Assembly: GCA_033064195.1 (NCBI GenBank)
Contig: JARBJD010000011.1
Location: 1-64,000, forward strand
DNA length: 64,000 nucleotides
Direction: 5' to 3'
Source of the DNA: Blattamonas nauphoetae
Taxonomy: Eukaryota; Preaxostyla; Oxymonadida
Shown here: positions 42,401-54,224 of the stretch, piece by piece
Layout of the letters: each line of letters starts with the position of its first letter
Numbering within the stretch: position 1 is the stretch's first letter
Program-made: the position numbers and the translations under genes
The notes under the pieces: generated by a model
Seen by the model: only the letters and a program-made list of their open reading frames with translations
What the model was told of the DNA's origin: nothing
Databases searched by the model: none

Positions 42401-44469
42401 TTCCTTTTGTAGCTGGATCGGTGTAGCCGCGAGGCATGAACATCGCCAGAGACAGAAGGAGAGATGGGTTGCTATCAGCAGTGGCTGTCAAAACGGATCC
42501 TCGTCTTGGATGACTTGGAGAAGACTGAGAACTGGAGCGATTCGGACTCCCGTCAGCATCGATCCTGTCTCCACCATCAATCCAATGTTATTTGGACGGA
42601 TGACAACCGATGCGCAAACGTCTGAGAGATTTGCTGTGATGAGTGTCTTGCTAGTCTTTGCGGAGTGACCTGACTTGGCAATGCCACAAGAAACAGAGTT
42701 GATACGGATGTCGAGTTGTGGGAGGTGAGCTTCGAGAGCAAGAGACGTGACGAAGAAGGCGAGGAGTCTCTTTCGAGCTATGAAGGTGTTGAGGTTTCTC
42801 TTTTCTTCTCTTTTCAACTGATTCGAGAGCTCCTTCTTGTCTTTCTCCTGATCCTGGTCAGCTGGTCCTGCCAAACAACATGCCTCCATCATCTTCAGAA
42901 TCACCGGAATCATGCGAAGGGCTTCCTTGAGAAGAGGGACGAGAATTGTCATGAGATCTCGCAGCCCACCCTCCGCGATGTTCACAAAGCTGCACTCACA
43001 TCGACTCTCAGTGTGGTCCTTGGAGAGTACTTGTTCATCAGCTCGTTTCTGATCGCGTCTTCCAATACTCGCATCTTTGCCACGGCAAGTGCGATCTTCG
43101 CTGCTGTCTCGAAGCGAAGTTCCTCTTCATATGAAGTGGAGATGATGATGAGCGGGATGATGACAGAGATTGAGTCGATGAATGAGCTTGTCGGGACAGT
43201 ATTCTCGTCCTCTCGATGAACCCACGCGGAGAACTGGCTTGTTGTGACGATGCTGGTTCCGGTCAACTGGACGGTCAGAAGCTGAATGTCTGACTTGTTC
43301 GGCAGCACGTGGTGGTCATGTTTGGTTGGGCCATCGTTCCTGGTACGCCAGTGTCACACAACTTGGTGTGGACAGAGAATAGCAGATCGGTAAACTCACA
43401 CACGACGGTGTTGACCAACTCTCCGCCCAAATCTGATGTGATGAGGGAGTCGATGGGGATTCGCATGCTGCCAGCCTTCCCGCCGAGTGTCATGACAGGA
43501 GGAAGGAAGGATGTTACACTCGATCTGTCACTCGCTGTCCGTTTCTCACTTCTGGCTATTCTACGCCGAATGGATGGTCAAGCATGTCTAACTTATCGAC
43601 TCCAGAATGCACATGGACAGATGGGATCGACTTGTTGAAGAGGGAGTTGGCGAGCTTAATTATGTGCAATATGAGAGAGAAGAGTTCCTTTGGACAAACA
43701 ATCCCAGCGTACAGATTCTTGCGATGGCAGAGCAGTGTGACAGTGATTCCCTCGTTCATCACTATCTGGTTGTCCTTGCTATCCAATTTTCGCAGTCCCT
43801 CGTCGAATTGGGTGTGCATTTCTGGATACCGAGATAGTATTGTTGCAATTGAGCGATTCAGAGTGGAATTGATTCTTTTCTGGTTGGGAGTAAGATTCGC
43901 GAGATGCTCGGCGAAATTCAAAATAGAACGATTATCGTCGTTCACGCCCATAAAGCAATCAATCATATGCATCCGCATGTTCATTACGTCCGCTCCAAGT
44001 GATAGGTTAAGTTTTCCTTTCGACATTGCGAGTGAAAGTTTGGTGTCTGGAGCTCCGAGACAAGAATGATGGAATGAGATTGCAAGCGAAATTGTAGTTG
44101 GTGTAAGAAGTGGAAGGTAGTCGACAGCGTTATCTGAAAAGTTCGATCAAGAGCTGCGTTTTGTTCAGCGATCTTGGATTGTGTCTGAGAGCTAGGATGG
44201 CGGGTTCAGCAAGTTCTCGCGTTGTCTGGTGTGAGTGAAAGTTGTGAGGAGGAGGTGTTGAATGTGATAGAGCACAGTTTATCATTCTTCAAGTGTTCTG
44301 CACAAATGTGACCCACTTTTTGATTTTGAACTGACTCCCTTTTAATCAATTTGGAGTAACTAGTTCTAAAAAGTGAAAAAATGAAATGGAAGGAATTAAT
44401 CCATAAAGATGATCAACATTTTGGATTTTGTGCGGGTTTATGGATAAAAGCGGGTTTATCCGGTGACTA
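39402..44469. repeat. Nested inverted repeat pair in B (inner)
   Basis: Arms carry TAGT..CCGGATAAACCCGC plus a second ATAAACCCGCACAAA unit, at 39402-39450 and 44420-44469. A mariner-type MITE sits directly against the right end. No matching target duplication found, even after allowing for the MITE. Confidence 0.6.
39651..44200 (-). pseudogene. Large multi-frame gene (cargo of B), family not recognised
   Basis: Minus-strand coding in several frames with sensible protein: LGADVMNMRMHMIDCFMGVN (near 43960), SVIIPLIIISTSYEEELRFE (near 43150), RKRLLAFFVTSLALEAHLPQ (near 42740), LLLSLAMFMPRGYTDPATKG (near 42440), KFQAYKQFIAQQGVRMVDFK (near 41230) and LLRKRTVVKFHGRKHSAHIG (near 40810). Alternating short hydrophobic strands recall bridge-like lipid-transfer (VPS13-type) proteins, weakly. 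Some breaks may be introns; one possible acceptor (CATTAG on the minus strand) is near 39865. Others look like frameshifts. Confidence 0.45.
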
Positions 44470-44792
44470 CAGGGTGAGCCAAAAGTAACCTTCATCCCAC
44501 AATTGTGTTTTTATGTCATCTTTTCGAAAACAAACATCAAATAGAGATCGTTGTCGCTATACTGTTTGCTCACCACCTCATTCACTGATTTCTTTCTAAT
44601 CAACTTCAGTGCAGTGTACGAATGAAGTCAGATCGTTCGCATGTCCCGATTTCTGACAAAAAACGAACGAGAATTCAGTTAAGCTTTAATGATCACTCTC
44701 TTCATATTTCACGTCTTGAAACTCTCTTTTTTAACTTTTGTCGAAAAAGGCTTTGATCGGCCCCTAGAGAAGGTTACTTTTGGCTCACCCTG
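44470..44792. mobile_element. Mariner-type MITE (323 bp)
   Basis: Ends CAGGGTGAGCCAAAAGTAAC and the inverse over 23 bp, flanked by TA on both sides (44468-44469, 44793-44794). Non-coding. Related in end sequence to the MITE at 56989-57343. Confidence 0.88.
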
Positions 44793-45669
44793 TATGAGGA
44801 ACAGGTGAGACTTGTCAGAACTTTGGATCCCAGGAGACATATCCACTTTAACCTGGACTGTCTAATCATAATCCGTGGTCATGTCATGGAGTCCCAATCA
44901 ACGTGGTGACCAAAACAGACTTTTCATCCCTTAATTCTGTTTCACTTCAAGATCCTTATTCAAAGAACCGAGAAATACGGATCATCGTCACAATATCGTT
45001 TGCCTACCACCTCTCAAAAACGATTTTTTTTCCATATAGGTATTTCACAGTTTGAGATAGCACTTCATGATTTGAGATATTATTGAGGGTTTTGATCCAA
45101 ACCATAATTCAAGACTTGTTCGGAGTTACGAACAAGCAGATCCCACTGATAAATCAATGTTCAATCATCCAATTTCTTTCTTTAAATGGACCAAAATCCC
45201 ATAAATTGCTGAAATGTCCACGGTGGTCCGAGCTTGGACATCCGCTCATTTATTGAAAAAAAGAATCGCCTGAATTTCTTCACAAGTTATGATGTTAAGT
45301 TGTCCTGTCCTCCTCACTTTCTGTCCGTCCTCCTCTTTTTCTTGTCCGATTCTGAAATTGAAAGAAAATTGAAAATTTTGGATATTTCCAGTGATAAAAG
45401 TGCATTTTAGGATCGAATTTGGCTTGATTTTGCAAAAAACGTGAAAATCAACGAAGTCGATCCAACAAATCACATTGAGGGTTGATCACGGATCGAATCT
45501 TCTCGAATACTTTTGTTTCCGATGAAATGTTGCGAAATACAGAATACGAAAGAAGTTAGAAGGAAGTGGACGGAGTAGTGATGAAACAAGCACTCTTCTT
45601 CGCCTTCACACAACTACCTCAGGTTGGGTCGGAACAAATGGAAGAAAATGAGTGAAGATACTGCGGAAT

Positions 45670-48600
45670 TCATCCGGTTAGCGTAGAAAACCCGAGGGAA
45701 CAGCTTGACGTTGGCGAAATTTGATTTGAAATGAAGTGAGAGATGAAGCAATCGATATATTTAGAATTGAGTGTGTGAATGGGAGTGAACGCGCGATCGT
45801 GGAGAGGAGGGAATGTGCGATCGTGGAGAGCAGGGACGCGCGATCGTGTAGAGGAGGGAGTGTGAGATCGTGGAGAGGAGGGACGCGCGATCGTGTAGAG
45901 GAGGGAGTGTGCGATCGTGGAGAGCAGGGAGTGCGCGATCGTGGAGAGGAGGGAGTGTGCGATCGTGGAGAGGAGGGAGTGTGCGATCGAGTAGAGCAGG
46001 GAGTGTGCGATCGTGGAGAGGAGGGAGTGTGCGATCGTGGAGAGCAGGGAGTGTGAGATCGTGGAGAGGAGGGAGTGCGATCGTGGAGAGCAGGGAGTGC
46101 GCGATCGTGGAGAGCAGGGAGTGTGCGATCGTGGAGAGCAGGGAGTGTGAGATCGTGGAGAGCAGGGAGTGTGAGATCGTGGAGAGCAGGGAGTGTGAGA
46201 TCGTGGAGAGGAGGGAGTATGCGATCGTGGAGAGCAGGGAGTGTGAGATCGTGGAGAGGAGGGAGTATGCGATCGTGGAGAGCAGGGAGTGTGCGATCGT
46301 GGAGAGCAGGGAGTGTGAGATCGTGGAGAGCAGGGAGTGCGCGATCGTGGAGAGCAGGGAGTGCGCGATCGTGGAGAGCAGGGAGTGTGCGATCGTGGAG
46401 AGCAGGGAGTGTGAGATCGTGGAGAGGAGGTGCGATCGTGGAGAGCAGGGAGTGTGCGATCGTGGAGAGCAGGGAGTGTGCGATCGTGGAGAGCAGGGAG
46501 TGTGAGATCGTGGAGAGGAGGGAGTGTGCGATCGTGGAGAGCAGGGAGTGCGCGATCGTGGAGAGGAGGGAGTGCGATCGTGGAGAGGAGTATGCGATCG
46601 TGGAGAGGAGTGTGCGATCGAGTAGAGCAGGGAGTGTGCGATCGTGGAGAGCAGGGAGTGCGCGATCGTGGAGAGGAGGGTGCGATCGTGGAGAGGAGTA
46701 TGCGATCGTGGAGAGGAGTGTGCGATCGAGTAGAGCAGGGAGTGTGCGATCGTGGAGGAGGGAGTGTGCGATCGTGGAGAGCAGGGTGCGATCGTGGAGA
46801 GCAGGAGTGTGAGATCGTGGAGAGGAGGAGTGTGCGATCGTGGAGAGCAGGGAGTGTGCGATCGTGGAGAGCAGGGAGTGATCGTGGAGAGGAGTATGCG
46901 ATCGTGGAGAGCAGGGAGTGTGCGATCGTGGAGAGCAGGAGTGTGCGATCGTGGAGAGCAGGGAGTGTGCGATCGTGGAGAGCAGAGATCGTGGAGAGGA
47001 GGGAGTGCGCGATCGTGGAGAGCAGGAGTGCGATCGTGGAGAGGAGGGAGTGCGATCGTGGAGAGGAGGGAGTGTGCGATCGAGTAGAGTGAGGCGCGAT
47101 CGTGAGGAGGGAGTGCGATCGTGGAGGAGGGAGTGTGCGATCGTGGAGAGCAGGGACGCGCGATCGTAGAGGAGGGAGTGTGAGATCGTGGAGAGGAGGG
47201 ACGCGCGATCGTGGAGAGGAGGGAGTGTGCGATCGTGGAGAGCAGGGAGTGCGCGATCGTGGAGAGGAGGGAGTGTGCGATCGAGGAGAGGAGGGACGGA
47301 AGATCGTGGAGAGGAGGGAGTGTGCGATCGTGGAGAGCAGGGAGTGCGCGATCGTGGAGAGGAGGGACGGAAGATCGTGAAGAGGAGGGAGCGTTCGTGT
47401 AGAGCAGGGAGTGTGCGATCGTGGAAACAAGGAGTGCGCGATCGTGGAGATGAGGGACGGAAGATCGTGAAGAGGAGGGACGGAAGATCGTGGAGAGGAG
47501 GGAGTGTGCGATCGTGGAGAGGAGGGAGTGCGCGATCGTGGAGATGAGGGACGGAAGATCGTGAAGAGGAGGGAGTGTGCGATCGTGTAGAGCAGGGACG
47601 GGAGATCGTGGAGAGTGAAAGTTCCTGTCGGCATTCCGAGTCCACTCTGAGTGTATCTCACGTAGTCAGGACTACTGTGTCGAGAGTGGTTGTGAAGCGC
47701 GTCAGTGATGGCCTGTCCGGTGAAGTGAACGACAGTACCATCAGAACGAGGTGATTGGGATAAGGTGACCACTGTTGAGGGTGAGGACGCATGTTGAGAG
47801 GAATATTGAATGAGTTGATGATTGAATCGAAGGATCGACGATGAATTCGTCGGATGTGCACTTCACTGAGAGCAGATTGTGTGTCAAGCTCTGGAAAATC
47901 GAAGATGAGGAAGCGAGAAAAGGGGTGGCGATCATCCTTCCTTCGACGGCCGATTCTGCGAATCTCTGAAGAGTCGCTGTGGCCTCGTCGAGAAGATTAT
48001 ACAAGATCCTGCTGGTGATGGCGTTTTGTGTTGGATGAGGGATCAGCGTACTGTCCAGTCTGTCCTCGTCAACGATCAGGTAATTCTCGGCAATTGTCGT
48101 GGAGTCACAGTTCGTGATTCTTGTTGCGAACAACGACGAGCACCCTGGGTTCTGGAGCACGAACTCCATCCCTTTGAAGAGTCGATTCCTCTGAATATCA
48201 CGCTGTCCAGAACGAGCCCGGAGCTGTCTGCGAGGCGCATGGCACAACTCACCTCGCCTTCAGAGGGAGGACGGCAGCAGTCCATGAAGAGTATGAGGCA
48301 GAGACTGGCTGGAAAACCGAGCCTGAGATGGAAAGAGAGGAAGGGCCGGAGAGTGTCGCACTTCCATCAAACTGCGCTGAACACGCCATGAACAAACAGC
48401 GACTGAACGTGATGTGGTTTTGAACGATGCCGTTGATTTCTGGATGATTCTGTTGAAGGAGGCGGCAAAGGGGTGAAGGAGACGTTCGAGCAGACGAGGG
48501 ATTCTCCGTTGTTGAGTCCACACACCCTGTTCCACTAAGTTGGTTCGAGCTCATTGTGTCAGGAGGCGGGAAGAGAGGAGAGATGAGTCAACTGTGAGTT

Positions 48601-49734
48601 GAGTCGGTACGACTTGATTCTGTTCTGTCGAAAGTGTCCTGGGGAGAGGAGAGGACCAGTTCCAAGAACGAGGCTGGTGACGTGAATGAGGAGACCGGAG
48701 CAGCTGACAGAAGCTGCACTGTTTATCTCAGAGCAGGGTGGTTGGGCGGAGGAGAATTTGCGGATTGGGGAAAAGGCAATCAGTGGAAGGAGTGTCCGAA
48801 GTTCACTCGATCTGGGAACAACGTCAATGAAAGAAATTGAACATCCATCGTTCACCTCAGAACAGACAAGCATAAATGGGGAACATGCAGGATTTGAGAT
48901 GATCATGCTTGACGAAATGACCACGTTGGAGTTCGAGAGTTGTCCGTTCGAAAGAAACATCCCTCGACAATCAATTATCATCCATGAAACATAAATCGAA
49001 CAATTTGAGAAGATAAATATGAATTTGATCGTTTCTTCATGGTAGTTTGCTTTGTTTTTCCACGTCCGAGATTCATGTTGACGAGCTTCGTCCACCAACC
49101 ATGTAGAATAGATTCTTGTTTCTTTTCCTCGAAGATTCATCGTCGTTGATGAGACTAGGTACTGATGCGCATGATATTTATCGTATTTTAAATCGAGTAT
49201 GCGGTGAAATCCGTCTTGATCGCCATTTTCTCGTGTCGGCTTCTCTTCAATCGCAAGTCAGAGCAGAATGATGAAATATCGTCAGAGTCGCACTTGGTGG
49301 TTTGTTTCGGAAGTTGATCGAGAAAAAGTGAGTCATCCGCCTAATCATCGGAGGCTGGTTGTAAATTGGCTGCCCACGTTCGTTCCGCAATTCTTTGCAT
49401 GAATAAGACCCGCTCAACACATCATTTCCCGTGTGTACGATGAGGGAATCTGTTTCATTCTGTGGCAGTAGCCTATTTTCGGAGAGCGGCACGTTCAGAT
49501 CCTCCTTCCGTTTGGCTTCGATACAGTTCTCGATTGTGAGTGAGTCGGAGATTGTGTCAAATCTGAAGAGGTGATTGGTTCCTTCAAATCACGTTCTGAC
49601 AAAGAGAAAGGCGGAGTTATGGACAGTGTCGGGAACGGGATGTCCTTGAAGTTCTCCGTGTTGTTCGGAAGAACAGAGGAGGTATGTGGTTCGGCTAATT
49701 GATGAAAATGAGTATAGAAACAATAAAGATGCAT
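45670..49734 (-). pseudogene. Surface-protein-like gene with 8-residue repeats (cargo of B)
   Basis: Minus-strand coding in several frames: SLIVHTGNDVLSGSYSCKEL (49350-49460), CRGMFLSNGQLSNSNVVISS (near 49000), SRCLFMACSAQFDGSATLSG (near 48370), then SAVEGRMIATPFLAS and DGTVVHFTGQAITDALHNHS (near 47720), leading into the 24-bp repeat array. The short Ser/Gly/Cys-rich strands look like the right-handed beta-helix surface proteins common in some protists; that is a resemblance only. Frames change at four or more points between 49734 and 47640. The array continues open to 45670 on this strand. Confidence 0.45.
45785..47620. repeat. 24-bp minisatellite, about 75 copies
   Basis: Unit GAGCAGGGAGTGTGCGATCG plus TGGA, with variants. 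Each unit holds GCGATCG, so the CGATCG palindrome recurs about every 24 bp. Since 24 is a multiple of 3, most frames stay open across the array: LHDRTLPA and LSTIAHSL on the minus strand, ECAIVESR and VRSWRAGS on the plus. Irregular unit lengths from about 46430 on suggest repeated slippage. Which strand, if any, is translated cannot be judged from openness. Confidence 0.92.
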
Positions 49735-50083
49735 ACTGATGTTGGGAGTTTTTCCTATTTCATTTCTTTCTGTTTATTTCAGATTGTTACACGATCAAGT
49801 CATCTATGTCGGATAAATGATGAGAAACATGGGAAGAAGAGGGTAATAACAGCGGAGATACATACTGATGGAGTGATTTTTCACCAGATTAATTCGATAC
49901 GATATCAATGACAAGAAGAAGAGGAGTCAATTCTGGGTCAAGTGGTTTTTCACGAATTTGGATTCAACACAGACAAAATTGATTTAGAACCCGACAATAG
50001 AAGGGTTGAATGTAGAACGGAAGTCAAATTGCGGAATGAGAGGTCCTGAAAGAAAAGAGATGACGAAGACAACTCATCGTGGG

Positions 50084-50249
50084 GAAGAGGATCGGGACAA
50101 ATCGGACATGTCCGATTTGTCCGATTTGTCCTCTTTTGAGATAAGTGCAGAAGTTGGATGAACTAATTGAGAGAAAGTTCCAGTGTGAATATAAGGTGCT
50201 TGTCCGATTTGTCCTCCTCTTTGTCCTCTCTTGGGCCGATCGTCCTCTA
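50084..50249. repeat. GGACA-type short inverted repeat element
   Basis: Left AGAGGATCGGGACAAATCGG, right the inverse type (CCGATTTGTCCTCC ... GCCGATCGTCCTC); an AAATCGGACATGTCCGATTT palindrome lies at the left. Similar words recur at 45290-45345, 50552-50698, 59461-59510 and 62300-62362. The AACTCCTAATTAGGAGTT palindrome lies just right. Otherwise 49850-51430 shows no gene I can support. Confidence 0.5.
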
Positions 50250-50551
50250 AACTCCTAATTAGGAGTTTAGGAGACAGAGCCCCTACGGCTCGTGATTCAC
50301 CACCAAACTGATTTTCACACATATTAACGCCCTTTTTAATGTCATACGATGGATATGATCGAATATTGAAGGATCAAGTCTGCTATATAGTCAGAAAATT
50401 CCATGAAAAAAGTGCGGGGTGAAGAAACTTCTTTTCAGACATTTTGAAGCATTCTCTGGCATTGAACAGGTCCGAATAGAGACAAAGAGTGTTTGAAGAA
50501 CAGAGAGAAGGTGAATTCAGATGAAATGGAGGAAAACAAAGCTGATTTTCC

Positions 50552-50698
50552 GAGGAGGACAGGACCCCTGTCCTCTGTCAAGATTTTGTCCTTCGTCCGT
50601 CCTCTTAACATCATAATTCACAAGTTTATAGCGATCAGTTGAAAACGGACAAAACGGTCCAGTCCTGGACATGTCCGGATCGTCCTCCCCATCTTTAT
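50552..50698. repeat. GGACA-type short inverted repeat element 2
   Basis: Left CGAGGAGGACAGGACCCCTG, right GGACATGTCCGGATCGTCCT. Same word family as 50084-50249. Non-coding. Confidence 0.45.
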
Positions 50699-51529
50699 TT
50701 GCTTTCGTCGTCCATTTTCTCTCAGAACCTCTTAAATCGCAATTTGAATTCACTTGTCGGTTCAAGCATTCTATTGTCCTGCTTCACATCATTCTTGTCT
50801 CAAGTGAATCCTAATTCATGGAAATAGGTGCAGCCATCAAAAGCCGTTTCTCCTCACAATGTATGACATCATAAAGGAATAATGTTTGAAAAAATCTCAT
50901 CATTAGTGTGTATCTCCATTGTTTTTTACACGTTATCGATCTCATTCTCTTCATTAGTGTGACATGGATATCACTATCAAACCGCAACCTGTTAAGGACA
51001 GAAAGAGAAGAGATAAGGACAACTCACACCATCAGTATTCATCTCCCTTGTTATTCCAGCTCTTTCCGAACCATTGGACGTCAGCTAGAACGTGTCCAAC
51101 CTATTCAGAGGCGCAATTGTTGGTGATTCAGTACTATTCGATCATTGTGGGTATTGCGTCCATCATTCAACCAATTAACTGTTTTATCCATGATTTTGCC
51201 CTTCAGTTATTTCTCTTTCCCTTTCTTCATCATGTGTTCATCCATCCAACCAGTCAATCATGACGAGATTGCTCCGATCGAAACTCTGCGGTTTCCATAG
51301 ACCAAAACGACACATTAATGCACAGGAGGAGGGTACCGATTTCATCGTGGTAATACGTTCAAACCTATGAGATATATGATAAACATGATGAAGTTGAACT
51401 CTCTCAGCCAGGAGCTCTCATCAACACCCTTCATGTTTGTGTACCCACATTTTCGTGATAATCATGATCCCAATATCGAAATATTTGTTCATTCTTTCAG
51501 ACATCAGGTCTTCTAATCACCCCATCACA

Positions 51530-53780
51530 GCTGAACCATCTCCTCAACTATCTTCCTTCTCCCATTCCTCTCTCGTCGTTTCTCGCCCTGGCTGGTCTTT
51601 GCACTGTTTATCCCTTCAAAGGGCAGAGCAAAGGAATATTCCAGCAGTCGAATCAAGTCGTGTGGGATGGTGTCATCATCACAGACGAAGGCCAGGCCAT
51701 GAAAGTGCTTGAAAGGCAATGGCAGAAGGAGAAGGAGGAACGAAGAATTGTTGGTTTGGTATTTTATGGTCATTTATCTTTTTTTCTTCGCTTTTGTCGC
51801 TATCGTTCGATTCGTACCATCACACATCGTTTTGCTTCCTCTCTCCACATCAGACAATCCTGAAGAAATGAAAATACTCCGACGACGATGGAAGGACCCA
51901 CATTTTCCTGGCCGTGTTGAAGGTAACAAGGGAATCAAAATCAAGGAAGTCGAAAACGACTGAAAAGAAAGAGGTGAACGAGAGAGACGACAAGAAGAGA
52001 AAAAACTGGAAAGAGAAGCGACAATGCCCATTCAAACACTTCAGCTGTCCTACCTACTCAACTTGCTGAAGACCCTGCAAAGCGACAAGATGGATATTTC
52101 TGAACTAAAGCAAGCCATGCTGACGACAAGCGCGGGTGAGAAGGGGATGGTCTTTGATTACTATTCGAAGGAAGCATTGGAGCGGGAGGGGCAGGTGGAA
52201 GAGGTGAAGGAGGAGAAAGAAGACAACACCAAACCGAAAGAACTTGCTACCGAGATGGAGAAGGAGAAGAAGAAGCGAGAGTTTGGTTCACGTGGATGAG
52301 GAGAAGGAGAACGGAGGGAAAGATGGAGGCGATGTACTCGAAGAGAAGAACGTCCTGCGGATCGGCTCTGAGCGGGGGATTGTCTCCAAGCCGCGTGGCA
52401 ACCACGGAAAGCTCAAAATGACTGGGTGCTCCATCGCACGAGGGGCACTCGCACGAAAAGGGTGACGAGGGAACCGATCGATGCTGGACGAGGAAATCGA
52501 GGATCTTGTGTGGCAGGAGGAGACCACAATGTACGGTGAAGTCATCTCCGCCCAACGCCTCTTCGAGATCACCTGACAGAGCAAGAAGGGTGTGCTGCTC
52601 AAGTCCCTCCAGCAGAATAGCCACATTAGCACCCACTCCGCCTCGTCCCACTTTGCATCGATGCTCAACAACAAAGCCGCCCGATCCGCTCAGCCAGCTA
52701 CAACATCCTGTCGTCCACGTTGCAGTGGCCGTCAATTCGTTCATGCACCTCTTCGACGCCAACACAGGCAAGCAGAACGGAGAGTACGACATGGGCAACA
52801 TTGTCACTGCTCTCGTCATCGAAGATCGGCAGCGGAAGTTGCATTTCGGAACGATCGACGGAGAGGTACGTGTGTACAAGTTCAACAACGGTGCAGTGAT
52901 GAAAGAAAGACAGAACAGACGTTGAGCGGGAGATGGATGCAATGTCCCCGTCCTCAATCCAATCACAAGCTCGTATCCTCTCGTCAGAATCTCTGTCCTT
53001 CACAACCTCCCAATTTCGGTTTATTCTGGAGAAGCAGAGGAATAGAAGGAGTGAAGCAGAAGGAGAGGTTGGAAAGTTAAACGCATCAAGACGAGCTGGA
53101 CGACCTGAAGCAGATGCCAAACTTGGACGCTGACGATCGCGACGAGATGACACTCATCGCTCGCTAGAAGAGGCACTCCGACACAATCGCCTCGCTCGAG
53201 TACATCCCTCTCTCACATCCCATCCTTCGCGCACGCCTGATTCGAGCTCACTTGGAAGCAGACTCATCTGACGCTCTGCACTCCGTCGGATGGAGGACGC
53301 ACTGTCAACGTGCCACGTTCACTACAATCACTCATCTCGCACCACTCGAGCACCTCCTTCCGATCAACCTTGTCCCGACGAAAGACAATGCAACTCAACA
53401 ACCTGACCAAAAACATCATTAACGAGGACGTATCCGATCCCTTCATTGGTCCAATCAAGATGTTTGGACGCCTTATGAAGTGTCTGGTGAATATCCACAG
53501 TGTCATCGGTTGCGTGAAGCGACCCAGATTCGATGAGACGGGGTGTTGGAGATATGTGACAGAGAGAGGGGCAAATACTCTTGTTTCCTCGTGTTGATAT
53601 CCTCGATCGGCGAGAGATGGACAAGAAGGGGGAGCTGCAGAAGATGGGCTCACTCTGATCCGACAGAACCGCCAACAAGTCCGAAAATGAGTAGTTACTC
53701 GCTGTACTCATTCGTTTCATTGTCATTTCAACATATCGTTTCGATCCTCCCCATTTTCAAAACTTACGAGTTACGACTTC
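51530..53780 (+). pseudogene. WD40-like gene in pieces (cargo of B)
   Basis: Plus-strand coding in several frames. First piece near 51580-51760: ALAGLCTVYPFKGQSKGIFQ then ITDEGQAMKVLERQWQKEKE. A charged piece follows (52024-52299, SYLLNLLKTLQSDKMDISEL, then a Glu/Lys helix). Near 52710-52915 comes VVHVAVAVNSFMHLFDANTG and LHFGTIDGEVRVYKFNNGAV, which matches the D..tG, (S/T)..DG.I.V pattern of WD40 blades. A further piece at 53310-53600 is helical. Breaks may be introns or frameshifts. Only part of a propeller is visible. Confidence 0.45.
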
Positions 53781-53787
53781 CTAATTA

Positions 53788-53813
53788 GGCGCTGTCCAAC
53801 CTTGGACAGCGCC
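53788..53813. other. Perfect hairpin near the right end of B
   Basis: GGCGCTGTCCAA, CC, TTGGACAGCGCC: 12-bp arms with a 2-base loop, 30 bp inside B's right end and followed by more GGACA words. It could be a subterminal transposase-binding or folding site. Confidence 0.6.
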
Positions 53814-54224
53814 TAGCTTGGACCGGACAACTGCACATCCCTAACCTAGGGATGGGCAGCGGTCGGTCCGACTGCTCGTCGACCGACCGACTGGTTTTTT
53901 CTGATGATCAACCCTTTTTCACGAAAATAGGATGGTGTTTTCTTGAGAATCCTTCATGGTCATTCTCTAGGGACTGTTTCCTGGATCTTCATGTTAATTG
54001 AGTGGAATAAGTTCTATTTTAATCCGAGAGACATGCAGTTTTGATAATTCTGCGTGGAAAATGGGAAGATCATTTCGATGAAGAGAACTAGCTTCAATAT
54101 CACGGACTTTTATGAGAAGGAGTGAAGTGAGAGATGAAAGCGTCAAAGAAAAGGGACAACAAGATTAATTTGTTCGAACAACACTTGTCAGCGCGGTCAC
54201 TCTTCTTTCTATTGGCTTCTTCAA

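Larger units (their letters stand above)
39217..45150. repeat. Nested inverted repeat pair in B (outer)
   Basis: Arms of about 52 bp (39217-39270 and 45098-45150): ATCAGTGGG..CTGCTTGTTCG and the inverse, over 85% matched. Probably another element's ends, but the flanks show no 8-bp match. Confidence 0.6.
39127..53843. mobile_element. Element B: 14.7-kb hAT-like element inside A
   Basis: Ends TAAGGATGTGCA (39127) and TGCACATCCCTA (ending 53843), inverted with one mismatch in 12. Left flank ACCCATGT (39119-39126). On the right, ACC (53844-53846) is followed by element C; removing C and its duplicate gives ACC+CATGT (57507-57511), the same 8 bp. Subterminal regions are rich in GGACA/TGTCC words. 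It carries three gene-like regions and its own nested inverted repeats. Confidence 0.82.

Noticed and set aside
39651-44200. VPS13-type lipid-transfer protein
   Set aside because: Alternating short strands are suggestive, but no chorein or other diagnostic motif was found. Kept as unrecognised.
39209-45158. Target duplications for the two inner inverted repeats of B
   Set aside because: CCTCAGGC versus AAATCAAT, and AAAGTTGA versus TGAGGAAC, do not match, even after removing the adjacent MITE.
45785-47620. CRISPR array
   Set aside because: The units are directly adjacent with no unique spacers, and the setting is eukaryotic.
45670-47772. The 700- and 655-residue frames as two genuine large proteins
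   Set aside because: They overlap on the same strand in different frames, and the plus strand is open too. Openness follows from a 24-bp unit without stops, so length is no evidence of coding.
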